From Protaetiibacter sp. (GTDB lineage Bacteria; Actinomycetota; Actinomycetes; Actinomycetales; Microbacteriaceae): DNA of 64,000 nt. The stretch lies in NCBI GenBank assembly GCA_030150265.1, contig JASLGG010000052.1, forward strand, positions 20,786 to 84,785. Reading direction: 5' to 3'. The notes under the pieces were generated by a model. The model ran no database searches, was not told where the DNA came from, and saw only the letters and a program-made list of their open reading frames with translations. Both the position numbers and the translations under genes were made by a program. Positions 35,986-44,871 of this stretch are shown here, one piece after another (the stretch's first letter is position 1; every line of letters starts with the position of its first letter).

Positions 35986-37152
35986 ATGACGATCCCCGCC
36001 CCCGACTTCTCCCTCGCCGCCGGACCGACCATGTCGAGCGCACGAACGCTCGACGCGCTCGGCTCTCAGCTCCTCTACCACTACGACCCCGCCTTCCTGG
36101 AGGCCTTCACGCGCACGCAGCAGAAGGCGCAGCGCTTCTTCGGCACACGCAACGATCTGCTGCTCATGCAGGGGGAGGGCATCCTCGGGCTCGAGGGCGC
36201 CGCTCGGTCGCTCGTCACCACCGGAACTCCGGTGCTCAACCTCGTGCAGGGCGTCTACGGCAAGGGGATGGGCTACTGGATCACGGGATTCGGCGGCATC
36301 CTGCACGAGATCGAGGTCGGCTACGACGAGGCGGTGAGCCCCGACGCCGTCGACGCCTACCTCGCGGCCCACCCCGAGATCGAGGTGGTGACGGTCGTGC
36401 ACTCCGAGACGCCCTCCGGAACGATCAGCGATCTGGCGAAGATCGGGCCGATCGTGAAGCGGCACGGTGCCGTCACCCTCGTCGACGCGCTCTCCTCGGT
36501 CGGCGGCGTCGAGTTCAAGCCGGATGAGTGGCAGCTCGACGTCTGCATCTCCGGCGGCCAGAAGTGCCTCGGCGGCCCCGTCGGGGTGACGATGGCATCG
36601 GTGAGCGCCGACGCCTGGGAGAAGATCCTCGCCAACCCGGAGGCACCGCGCGACTCCTATCTCTCGCTCATCGACTGGAAGCTCAAGTGGCTCGAGAAGG
36701 GCGTCTTCCCCTACACGCCCTCGGTCAACGACATCGTCGGCCTCGAGTCGGCCCTCGACCAGATGCTCGAGGAGGGCGTGGACGCGTCGATCGCCCGCCA
36801 CGCGCGGGCGGCTGCCGTCGCGCGGGCCGGCGTCCTCGGGCTCGGCTTGGAGCTCTGGCCCGCATCGGTGGAGATCTCCGGGCACCCGGTGACCGCCGTC
36901 CGGCTGCCCGACGGCATCGTCCACACCGAGCTCCAGGCGCACATCCGCGCGCGCTACGGCGTCATGCTCTCCACCGGGCAGAGCACCGGGAACCTCATTC
37001 ACCTCACTCATATGGGCCCGACCGCCCGTGGCATGTACCCGGTCATCGGCGTGACCGTGCTCGGGCAGGGCCTCGCCGACCTCGGCGCGCAGGTCGACGT
37101 GGGCGCGGGAGTCGCAGCGGCCATGGCGGAGCTGAGCCGGCAGGGTGCGTGA
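35986..37152 (+). CDS. Class V aminotransferase resembling pyridoxamine:pyruvate aminotransferase
   Basis: 388 aa from the ATG at 35986 with GAAGGA 9 nt upstream. PLP Lys K193 in G-Q-K-C-L-G, Asp D167 in L-V-D-A-L-S-S, G-V-Y-G-K-G-M-G-Y-W near 89-98 and YTPSVNDIVGLE at 243-254. These segments and the length fit M. loti pyridoxamine-pyruvate aminotransferase (PPAT), which feeds pyridoxamine into B6 degradation. However, the Arg of the usual R-I-G-H-M-G motif is H339 (H-L-T-H-M-G), and the second pyruvate-binding Arg region has Q332 instead. So the amino acceptor may not be pyruvate. It heads a coupled operon of amidases and an importer. Confidence 0.7.
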   Translation: MTIPAPDFSLAAGPTMSSARTLDALGSQLLYHYDPAFLEAFTRTQQKAQRFFGTRNDLLLMQGEGILGLEGAARSLVTTGTPVLNLVQGVYGKGMGYWITGFGGILHEIEVGYDEAVSPDAVDAYLAAHPEIEVVTVVHSETPSGTISDLAKIGPIVKRHGAVTLVDALSSVGGVEFKPDEWQLDVCISGGQKCLGGPVGVTMASVSADAWEKILANPEAPRDSYLSLIDWKLKWLEKGVFPYTPSVNDIVGLESALDQMLEEGVDASIARHARAAAVARAGVLGLGLELWPASVEISGHPVTAVRLPDGIVHTELQAHIRARYGVMLSTGQSTGNLIHLTHMGPTARGMYPVIGVTVLGQGLADLGAQVDVGAGVAAAMAELSRQGA

Positions 37153-37164
37153 GGCGCCGGACGG

Positions 37165-38628
37165 ATGGCGAAGGCGACGGACCTGGTGAGCGGCGATCGC
37201 GACCTCGTCGATGAGCCGGCGCGCACGCAGGCGGCAGCGATCCGCGACCGCCGCATCACCGCGGTCGAGTTGCTGGAGGAGCACCTCCGCCGGATCGAGC
37301 GGGTCAACCCGGCGGTCAACGCGCTGGTCACGCTCGACGTCGACGGTGCGCGGGAGGCGGCGCAGGCGGCCGACCGGGCGCTCGACGCCGGCCGTGCTCT
37401 CGGCCCGCTGCACGGCCTGCCGATCGCGATCAAGGACACCGAGGACACGGCGGGGCTCCGCACGAGCTACGGCTCGCCGATACTCGCCGACAACATCCCG
37501 ACGCGCGACGCCCTCGTCGTCGAGCGGGTTCGCGCCGCGGGTGCCGTGATCCTCGGCAAGAGCAATGTGCCCGAGCTCGCAACCGGATCGCACACGGTCA
37601 ACCCCGTGTTCGGGGCGACCGCCAACCCCTACGACCTCTCCCGTTCCGCGGGCGGGTCGTCCGGCGGCGCCGCCGCCGCGCTCGCGACAGGCATGGCGGC
37701 GCTCGCGACCGGGTCCGACATGGGCGGGTCGTTGCGCAATCCCGCAGCCTTCTGCAACGTCGTGGGCCTGCGGCCGAGCGCCGGGCGCGTTCCGAGCTGG
37801 CCATCCGGGGACGTCTGGCAGACGATGCTCGTGAACGGCCCGATGGCACGCACCGTCGAGGACGCCGCCCTGCTTCTCTCGGTGCTCGCCGGTGCGGACC
37901 CCCGCATCCCGATCAGCCTTCCGGGCGACGGTGCGGAGTTCGCGCGAGGGCTCGACGCCGACCTCGCCGGGGTGCGGCTCGGCTGGAGCCGCACGCTCGA
38001 CGGGCTCGACATCGCGGAGGACGTCACCGGCGTTCTCGAGGCCGATGGCCGCACCGGGCTCGTGGAGTGCGGCTTCGCGGTGACGGACGTCGAACCGCCG
38101 ATCGGCGACTACGACGACGTGTTCCGCGTGCTCCGGGGCTTCGACTATGCGCACGGCTTCGGCCCGATGGTGGACGAGCATCCGGATCTCGTCGGGCCTC
38201 TCGTCCGCGAGAACGTCGCCTACGGGCGCACGCTCACGGGACACGATGTCGCCCGCGCGCAGGCGCGGCGCACCGAGCTCTACGATCGCCTCCGCTCGGT
38301 GTTCGAGGGCGCCGACGGGATCGACGTGCTCGCCGCGCCCGCCACCGCGGTCGCCGCCTTCGACGCGAGCAGACCGTGGGTCGACGAGATCGACGGGGTG
38401 CCTCAGGACGACTACCTGCAGTGGATGCGGACCGCCTGGCGCATCACGCCGACCGGGTTCACGGCGTTGAGCGTGCCGTGCGGCTTCACGCCGAGCGGCC
38501 TCCCGGTGGGTCTTCAGCTCATCGCGCCGCCGCACGCGGAGCTGTTGCTGCTGCGCGTCGCCCATGCCTTCGAGCGTCGTCGTCCCGCGTGGCGGCGGCG
38601 TCCGGTGCTGAGGGGATCGGCCGCATGA
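37165..38628 (+). CDS. Amidase (amidase-signature family)
   Basis: 487 aa. The Ser-cisSer-Lys triad is complete: K90 in A-I-K-D-T-E, S165 in A-G-G-S-S-G-G and nucleophile S189 in D-M-G-G-S-L-R. It hydrolyses a C-N amide bond in the cytoplasm. The stop overlaps the ATG of the acylase gene, so both are translated together. The operon context (importer, acylase, CoA-transferase) suggests uptake and deamidation of an N-acylated or amide nutrient. Confidence 0.9.
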   Translation: MAKATDLVSGDRDLVDEPARTQAAAIRDRRITAVELLEEHLRRIERVNPAVNALVTLDVDGAREAAQAADRALDAGRALGPLHGLPIAIKDTEDTAGLRTSYGSPILADNIPTRDALVVERVRAAGAVILGKSNVPELATGSHTVNPVFGATANPYDLSRSAGGSSGGAAAALATGMAALATGSDMGGSLRNPAAFCNVVGLRPSAGRVPSWPSGDVWQTMLVNGPMARTVEDAALLLSVLAGADPRIPISLPGDGAEFARGLDADLAGVRLGWSRTLDGLDIAEDVTGVLEADGRTGLVECGFAVTDVEPPIGDYDDVFRVLRGFDYAHGFGPMVDEHPDLVGPLVRENVAYGRTLTGHDVARAQARRTELYDRLRSVFEGADGIDVLAAPATAVAAFDASRPWVDEIDGVPQDDYLQWMRTAWRITPTGFTALSVPCGFTPSGLPVGLQLIAPPHAELLLLRVAHAFERRRPAWRRRPVLRGSAA

Positions 38629-40931
38629 GCGAGGTGCGCATCGTCACCGACCGCTGGGGCGTCCCGCACGTCCGCGCGGCGGATGCGGCGGGCGCGTTCT
38701 TCGGGCAGGGGTACGCGGCCGCGAGCACGCGCCTGTTCCAGATGGAGCTGTGGCGCCGTCGAGGCCTCGGTTTGCTGGCGGAGGCGCTCGGCCCCGACTA
38801 CGTCGAGCTCGACATCGCGGCCCGCACCTTCCTCGCGCGGACGAGCCTCGACGACGAGCTCGCGGCCCTCCCCGAGGGGGCCGGCGAGGCGCTCGCGTGC
38901 TTCGTCGCCGGCGTCAACCGACGGGTCCGCGAGGTGCTGGCGGATCGTGCCACCCTGCCCGTCGAGTTCCGAGCGGCGGGCTTCGACCCCGCCGAGTGGA
39001 CGGTCGAGGGCCTGCTGAGCATCCGCATCCACGGGCTGCACACGAACGCCGAGGAGGAGATCGCCCGGGCGATCACCATCCGCGATCTCGGCGATGCCGT
39101 CGATCGCATCCGGCGCCTGCGCGAGCCGGATGTCGAGGTCGTGATCCCCGAGGGCCTGGATCTGTCGCTCATCCACGAGGGGATCCTGGAGCTGTACCGG
39201 GCGGCTCACGCGCCGGTGGGCTTCCGGGGCGGCAGCAGCCCGATCCCGCGGGCCGAGACGCCGGATGGCAGCAACAACTGGGCGATCGCCGGGTCCCGCA
39301 CCGCGAGCGGCCGGCCGATCCTCGCCACCGATCCCCATCGCATCATGACCGTTCCGGCTCTGCGCACAGTGGTGCACCTCAGCTGCCCCGAGTTCGACGC
39401 GATCGGGATGAACGAGCCCTACATGCCGGGTGTCAGCGCGGGTCACAACGATCGGGTCGCCTACAGCTTCACCATCGCGCCGATGGACACCGAGGACCTC
39501 TACGTCTACGAGCTCGATCCCGAGGAGCCGACGCGCTACCGCTACGGCGAGGGCTGGGAGTCGATGACGCTCGTGGACGAGGTGGTGCCGGTCGCGGGCG
39601 AGCAGCCGCGGGTCGTCGAGCTCGCCGCCACCCGGCACGGCCCCGTCATCTATCGGGACCCCTCGCGCGGAGTCGCCGTCGCGCTCCGCGCGGGCTGGCT
39701 CGAGCCGGGCGCCACCCCCTATCTCGGCAACCTCGCCCTCCTGCGCGCTCGTTCCGTCGCCGAGGTGTCGATCGCGCTCGACGGATGCGCGTCTCCCGGG
39801 CTCAACTACGTCGCGGCCGATGTCGACGGGGGCATCCTGTGGCAGGTCGCCGGACGGGCGCCCGTGCGTCGCGGCTGGGACGGCCTGCTGCCGGTGCCGG
39901 GGGACGGTCGCTACGAGTGGGACGGCGCCGTGACCGCGAGCGGGCTGCCCGGCCTTCGCGACCCCGCGAGCGGCTGGCTGCGCACCGCGAACGCCTTCAA
40001 CCTGCCCGAGGCCGAGGGGTGGACGGGCACGCCGTACTCGTACGACTGGTACTCGGGGTACCGCGCCCGCCGCCTCGCCGAAGCTCTGGGCGCGCGGCAC
40101 GACTGGACGGTCGCGGCCGCGGCCGAGTTGCAGAACGACTACCTGAGCCTGTCGGCGCGCGACGTCGTGGAGGTCCTCGAGGCCGAGCTGGCGGAGCCCT
40201 TCGCCGACGAGGCGGCCGAGTTCGCGCGCACCGAGCTGCTCGCCTGGGATCAGCGCATGGTGCACACCTCACGGGCCGCCGCGATCTTCGACCGCTGGCT
40301 CTACGCGCACCTGCCGCCGGCCATCCGCACCCCCGCCGCGGCGCGGGTCGCGCGCGAGGGTGCGTTCGGCCAGACACTGGCTGCACTGCTCGACACGGCC
40401 CGGGCCACGGTGGGGGACCCGCGAGTCGACATCGCCCTGCTCGAGGAGTCCGCATCCTGGGCGCCGAGTGAGCACTTCTCCGGGCGTCGCGATCTCCTCG
40501 AGCGGACGCTCTCCGCCTCTGTCGGGGAACTGCGCGCCCGTTCCGGCGGCGACTCCTTCACCTGGGGCGATGTGCAGCTCGCCCGGTTCCTGCACCCCCT
40601 GCACGGGCTCCCCGGCTTCCCGGAGGGCCTCGGCGACACCGGCGCCCATCCGAAATCGGGCAGCTCCGACACCGTCGGGCTCGCGTTCGGGGCCGAGGGC
40701 GTGCAGATCCTCGGCGCCGCGACGCGCATCGTCATGGATGTCGGGGACTGGGACGCCTCGGTGTTCGTGACGATGCCGGGCGTCGCCGGGGACGTCGAGG
40801 CGCGGCATGCCCACGATCTCTTCGACACCTGGCTGCACGACGGGAGCGTCCCCCTCGTGTATTCGCCCGCGCTCGTCGATGCGAATGCCGAGTCGGTGAC
40901 GATCATCGATCCCGCCGAGGGGAGGAGCTGA
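38625..40931 (+). CDS. Penicillin acylase-family Ntn hydrolase without signal peptide
   Basis: 768 aa, ATG overlapping the amidase stop. The N-terminal alpha region starts like family members (RIVTDRWGVPHVRA). The Ntn nucleophile is S216 in D-G-S-N-N-W-A, where autocleavage would separate alpha (about 215 aa) and beta (about 550 aa) chains; the oxyanion Asn is in later segments such as SPGLNYVAADVDGG. Family members (penicillin G acylase, acyl-homoserine-lactone acylase) are usually exported; here no signal peptide or Tat motif is present, so it should act in the cytoplasm after import. The substrate amide is unknown. Confidence 0.88.
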   Translation: MSEVRIVTDRWGVPHVRAADAAGAFFGQGYAAASTRLFQMELWRRRGLGLLAEALGPDYVELDIAARTFLARTSLDDELAALPEGAGEALACFVAGVNRRVREVLADRATLPVEFRAAGFDPAEWTVEGLLSIRIHGLHTNAEEEIARAITIRDLGDAVDRIRRLREPDVEVVIPEGLDLSLIHEGILELYRAAHAPVGFRGGSSPIPRAETPDGSNNWAIAGSRTASGRPILATDPHRIMTVPALRTVVHLSCPEFDAIGMNEPYMPGVSAGHNDRVAYSFTIAPMDTEDLYVYELDPEEPTRYRYGEGWESMTLVDEVVPVAGEQPRVVELAATRHGPVIYRDPSRGVAVALRAGWLEPGATPYLGNLALLRARSVAEVSIALDGCASPGLNYVAADVDGGILWQVAGRAPVRRGWDGLLPVPGDGRYEWDGAVTASGLPGLRDPASGWLRTANAFNLPEAEGWTGTPYSYDWYSGYRARRLAEALGARHDWTVAAAAELQNDYLSLSARDVVEVLEAELAEPFADEAAEFARTELLAWDQRMVHTSRAAAIFDRWLYAHLPPAIRTPAAARVAREGAFGQTLAALLDTARATVGDPRVDIALLEESASWAPSEHFSGRRDLLERTLSASVGELRARSGGDSFTWGDVQLARFLHPLHGLPGFPEGLGDTGAHPKSGSSDTVGLAFGAEGVQILGAATRIVMDVGDWDASVFVTMPGVAGDVEARHAHDLFDTWLHDGSVPLVYSPALVDANAESVTIIDPAEGRS

Positions 40932-41887
40932 TGCTGCGCTATGTCGCGTCGCGACTTCTCCAGACGATCCCCGTTCTCGTCATCGTCGCCCTGCTGATCT
41001 TCCTCATCGCGCGTCTCGCACCCGGCGACGCCGCGACGCTGTTGCTCGGCCCCGACGCGACCGCGGCCGAGATCGAGGCGCTGCGCGAACAGCTCGGCCT
41101 GAACCGGCCGCTCGCCACCCAGTTCCTCGGCTGGGCGGGCGGCCTGCTCGTCGGCGATCTGGGGTACTCGCCGTTCCTGCAGGAGTCGGTGACGAGTGCG
41201 ATCGGCAGCCACCTGCTCCCCACCCTGTCGCTCGCGGTGGTCGCGCAGCTGCTCGCGGTGGTCGCCGCGATCCCCGCGGGCATCGCCGCGGCGCGCCGTC
41301 CGGGCGGCATCGTCGACCGCGTGCTGATGGGCGCCACGCTGCTCGGTATCTCGGTGCCCAGCTTCCTGCTCGGCCTCCTCCTCGCGCTCGTGTTCGCGGT
41401 GATCCTGCGGGTGCTGCCCGTCGCGGGGTACGCGGACCCGAGCGAGGGGATCGGTCGCTTCCTGCTCTATCTCCTGCTCCCGGCCGTCGCTCTCGCCGCG
41501 ATGCAGGCATCGCTGCTCGCCCGGATGACCCGGTCGACCATGATGGACGTCCTCACCGCGAACTACGTGACGACGGCTCGTGCGAAGGGAGTGCTGGGGG
41601 CGATCGTGCTGTACAAGCACGCCTTCCGTACCGCGATCAACCCGATCCTCACCGTCGTGGGCCAGTCCTTCGGCGTGCTGATCACGGGCGCGGTCGTCAT
41701 CGAGACGGTCTTCAACATCCCCGGGATCGGGCAGCTGATCGTGCTCGCCATCCAGCGGCGCGACTTCGATCTCATCCAGGGTGTCGTGCTCGTCGCCACC
41801 GTGATGTACCTCGTGCTCAATCTCGTCGTCGACGTGCTGTACGGCGTGTTCGACCCGAGGATCCGGCTCAGGGCGGCGGGACGATGA
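40931..41887 (+). CDS. Peptide/nickel-type ABC importer permease (DppB-like)
   Basis: 318 aa, six TM segments; the ATG overlaps the acylase stop (TGATG). DppB-type features: N-terminal LLQTIPVLVIVALLIFLIARLAPGD, a periplasmic loop, and the EAA-loop region TTARAKGVLGAIVLYKHAFRTAINP. Forms the heterodimeric channel with the next gene. The substrate is unknown; adjacency to amidases and acylase favours an amide or N-acylated small molecule, or a B6 vitamer derivative. Confidence 0.93.
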   Translation: MLRYVASRLLQTIPVLVIVALLIFLIARLAPGDAATLLLGPDATAAEIEALREQLGLNRPLATQFLGWAGGLLVGDLGYSPFLQESVTSAIGSHLLPTLSLAVVAQLLAVVAAIPAGIAAARRPGGIVDRVLMGATLLGISVPSFLLGLLLALVFAVILRVLPVAGYADPSEGIGRFLLYLLLPAVALAAMQASLLARMTRSTMMDVLTANYVTTARAKGVLGAIVLYKHAFRTAINPILTVVGQSFGVLITGAVVIETVFNIPGIGQLIVLAIQRRDFDLIQGVVLVATVMYLVLNLVVDVLYGVFDPRIRLRAAGR

Positions 41888-42813
41888 CCGCGACCGTGAC
41901 CATCGCGGTCTCCGATCCGCGCGCGGAGCGCTCGCGGGAGCGTCGCGCGCTGCTCGGCCGGATGCTGCGCAACGGCGGGCTCGTCGTGGGCGCCCTGGTC
42001 GTCGCGCTCATCGTGCTGTGCGCGACCGTCGGCGTGCTGATCGCGCCGGATCCGCAGTTCGTCGAGCCGGCGATCCGCCTGCAGGCGCCCTCCGCCACGC
42101 ACTGGTTCGGCACCGACGGCTTCGGTCGCGACGTGTTCAGCCGTGTCGTGCACGGTGCGAGCATCTCGCTCCTGATCGGCACCGGCACCATGACGATCGC
42201 GGGCGTGCTCGGTCTCGTGATCGGACTGTACTCGGCGTACTACCCGCGCGCCGACGTCGTGCTCATGCGCGTCTGCGATGCGCTCATGGCGTTCCCCGCC
42301 CTGCTGCTCGCGATCGCGATCACGGCCGCCCTCGGCCCCACGACGTGGAACGTGATCATCAGCCTCTCGGTCGTCTTCACCCCGGTCGTCGCGCGGGTCG
42401 CCCGCGCCGCGGCGCTCTCCGTGAAGCAGCAGGTCTACATCGACTCGCTGCGCGCACAGGGGGCGAGGTCCTGGCGCATCCTCTGGGCCAACATCCTGCC
42501 CAACGTGGTGTCGCCGCTCATCGTGCAGGCGACCTTCATCTTCGCGGACAGCCTCATCGTCGAAGCGGCGCTGAGCTTCCTGGGCGCCGGGGTCCCCGCG
42601 CCCATGCCGAGCTGGGGGAACATGCTGCTCGAGGGCAAGTCCGTGCTCTTCCAGGCGTGGTGGATGACCGTCTTCCCCGGTGCGGCGGTCATGCTCACGG
42701 TGCTCGGCGCGAATCTCCTCGGCGACGGCCTGCGCGATCTCCTCGATCCCCATCAGCGGTCGATCCGTCCCGTCTTCGGGTTCGTCCGCCGCGAACGGAA
42801 GGCGGCGAAATGA
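41884..42813 (+). CDS. Peptide/nickel-type ABC importer permease (DppC-like)
   Basis: 309 aa, ATGA overlap with the previous gene. OppC-type N-terminus with TM1 at about 36-58, then HWFGTDGFGRDVFSRVVHGA (family hallmark), and the EAA loop DSLRAQGARSWRILWANILPN. Partner of the DppB-like subunit; overlap with the ATPase gene downstream confirms the complete operon. Confidence 0.93.
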   Translation: MTATVTIAVSDPRAERSRERRALLGRMLRNGGLVVGALVVALIVLCATVGVLIAPDPQFVEPAIRLQAPSATHWFGTDGFGRDVFSRVVHGASISLLIGTGTMTIAGVLGLVIGLYSAYYPRADVVLMRVCDALMAFPALLLAIAITAALGPTTWNVIISLSVVFTPVVARVARAAALSVKQQVYIDSLRAQGARSWRILWANILPNVVSPLIVQATFIFADSLIVEAALSFLGAGVPAPMPSWGNMLLEGKSVLFQAWWMTVFPGAAVMLTVLGANLLGDGLRDLLDPHQRSIRPVFGFVRRERKAAK

Positions 42814-43820
42814 CCGATCGTGACCAGGGCCTGCTCGACGTCGTCGGGCTGACCACGCGCTTCGCGACCGAGGGCGGTCAGGTGACGGCCGTCGACGAGG
42901 TGAGCTTCCGCGTCGGGCGGGGCGAGATCGTGGGGCTCGTGGGCGAGTCAGGATGCGGCAAATCGGCGACGGCGTCCTCGATCATGCGCCTGCTCGACGA
43001 GCGGTACACCTCCTACGCGGGCAGCGTGGTGCTCGAGGGCACCGACCTGCTCTCCCTGCCCGAGCGGCGGATGCGGCGCGAGCGGGGCAGGACCGTCTCG
43101 ATGGTCTTCCAGGATCCGATGACCGCGCTCAATCCGGTCTACACCGTGGAGAACCAGCTCGTCGAGGCGATCCGGGCGCACCGCGGCATCGGCCGCGTCG
43201 AGGCACGCGGGATCGCGCTCCGACTGCTGAAGGAGGTCGGCATCCCCGACGCGGAGAGCCGCATGCGGGCCTACCCGCACCAGCTGTCCGGCGGGATGCG
43301 GCAGCGCGTCGTCATCGCGATGGCGCTCTCCTCGCAGCCGCGGCTGCTCATCGCCGACGAGCCCACGACGGCCCTCGACGTCACGATCCAGGCGCAGATC
43401 CTCGAGCTCATGCTCGCGCTGAGATCCGAGTACGGCACGGGCGTCGTACTCATCACCCACGATCTCGGCGTCGTCGCGCAGACCTGCGACCGGGTGCTCG
43501 TGATGTACCTCGGCCAGATCATCGAGGACGCGCCGGTCGACGAGCTGTTCCGGGGGCCGCGCCATCCGTACACGATCGGCCTGCTCGGCGCGACGCCGAG
43601 CATCGGATCGGATGCGGAGGAGCTGCAGGTGATCCCCGGCCGCGTGCCGAGTCTGCACGACGTCCCCCCGGGCTGCCGGTTCGCCGCCCGGTGCGCGTTC
43701 GCGACCGAACGGTGCCGCGACGAACCGCCGCCGCTCGAGGACGTCGACGGCGTGCGCCAGGTGCGCTGCTGGAATCACCGAGCCGTCGCCGCGAGCCGGG
43801 AGGCCGCTCATGTCGCCTGA
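42810..43820 (+). CDS. Peptide-type ABC importer ATPase (DppD-like)
   Basis: 336 aa. Walker [11 protein letters not shown], signature Q-L-S-G-G-M-R-Q-R, Walker [15 protein letters not shown]-terminal oligopeptide-transporter domain is present with the Cys-rich motif [21 protein letters not shown], which binds an Fe-S cluster in DppD-type proteins. Overlaps the following ATPase gene by 11 nt. Confidence 0.94.
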   Translation: MTDRDQGLLDVVGLTTRFATEGGQVTAVDEVSFRVGRGEIVGLVGESGCGKSATASSIMRLLDERYTSYAGSVVLEGTDLLSLPERRMRRERGRTVSMVFQDPMTALNPVYTVENQLVEAIRAHRGIGRVEARGIALRLLKEVGIPDAESRMRAYPHQLSGGMRQRVVIAMALSSQPRLLIADEPTTALDVTIQAQILELMLALRSEYGTGVVLITHDLGVVAQTCDRVLVMYLGQIIEDAPVDELFRGPRHPYTIGLLGATPSIGSDAEELQVIPGRVPSLHDVPPGCRFAARCAFATERCRDEPPPLEDVDGVRQVRCWNHRAVAASREAAHVA

Positions 43821-44871
43821 CGTCGTCGCCCACGAGCCTCTGCTGACGGTCGAAGGCATGTCGACCACCTTCTCGGTGCGCAGCGGCAGGCTCTTCGGCC
43901 GCACGCGCCAGGTGAAGGCGGTGCGCGGAGTCTCCTTCGAGGTGCGGCGGGGCGAGACCTACGCCCTCGTGGGCGAGTCCGGCTGCGGGAAGACCACCAC
44001 GGCACGCACGATCGTCGGCCTCGAGTCGGCGTCGGAGGGGGAGGCGACGCTCGCGGGCAGATCGCTCTTCGGAGCCGAGGGGGCCGTTCGGGCGTCGTCG
44101 GATGACCGGCGCCGGATCCAGATGATCTTCCAGGACCCCTACTCCTCTCTCAACCCCAAGAAGCGCGTCGGGGCGATCCTCGACGAGGCGCTGCGGATCA
44201 GCGGCGTCACCGCGTCGGCCGCGGAACGCCGCAGGGCGGTCCTCGACGTGCTCGACCGTGTCGGCTTCGGCCCGGAGCACTACTCGCGCTTCCCCCACGA
44301 GTTCTCCGGAGGGCAGCGTCAGCGCATCGGCATCGCCCGCGCGCTCATCGCCCGGCCGGACCTCATCATCTGCGACGAGGCGGTGTCGGCGCTCGACGTG
44401 TCGATCCAGGCGCAGATCCTCAACCTGCTGCGGCAGCTGCAGCGCGACTCGGGCGTGTCCTACCTCTTCGTCTCGCACGACCTGGGCGTCGTGCGGTACA
44501 TCGCGGACCGCGTCGGCGTCATGTACCTCGGGCAGATCGTCGAGGAGGCGGATGCGGAGGCGATCTTCTCCCACCCGCAGCATCCGTACACGCGGGCGCT
44601 GCTCTCCGCCGTGCCGGTCGCGGACCCCACCGTGCGCGGCGTGCGCACCGTGCTCGAGGGCGAGATCCCGACGCCCCTCAATCCACCACCCGGCTGCGTG
44701 TTCAGCAGCCGATGTCCCATCGCAGTGCCCCTGTGCTCGGAACGGGCACCCGAACTCGTCGCCACAAGCGCCGGTCATCGCGCCGCATGCCACCTGATCG
44801 ATACCACAGCCTCGATCGGCTCGGCGCGCACCTCCACTCCTGATACTGAGAAAGGCGACACCCTCCCATGA
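43810..44871 (+). CDS. Peptide-type ABC importer ATPase (DppF-like)
   Basis: 353 aa. Walker A GESGCGKTTT, signature E-F-S-G-G-Q-R-Q-R, Walker B LIICDEAVSALD. The C-terminal Cys-containing motif GCVFSSRCPIAVPLC is also present. It forms the ATPase pair with the DppD-like protein. Overlaps the start of the binding-protein gene (ATGA). Confidence 0.94.
   Translation: MSPDVVAHEPLLTVEGMSTTFSVRSGRLFGRTRQVKAVRGVSFEVRRGETYALVGESGCGKTTTARTIVGLESASEGEATLAGRSLFGAEGAVRASSDDRRRIQMIFQDPYSSLNPKKRVGAILDEALRISGVTASAAERRRAVLDVLDRVGFGPEHYSRFPHEFSGGQRQRIGIARALIARPDLIICDEAVSALDVSIQAQILNLLRQLQRDSGVSYLFVSHDLGVVRYIADRVGVMYLGQIVEEADAEAIFSHPQHPYTRALLSAVPVADPTVRGVRTVLEGEIPTPLNPPPGCVFSSRCPIAVPLCSERAPELVATSAGHRAACHLIDTTASIGSARTSTPDTEKGDTLP

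Noticed and set aside
38625..40931. Beta-lactam resistance by penicillin acylase
   Set aside because: The operon context (importer, amidases, CoA-transferase) and cytoplasmic location point to catabolism; family name alone is not evidence for antibiotic turnover.
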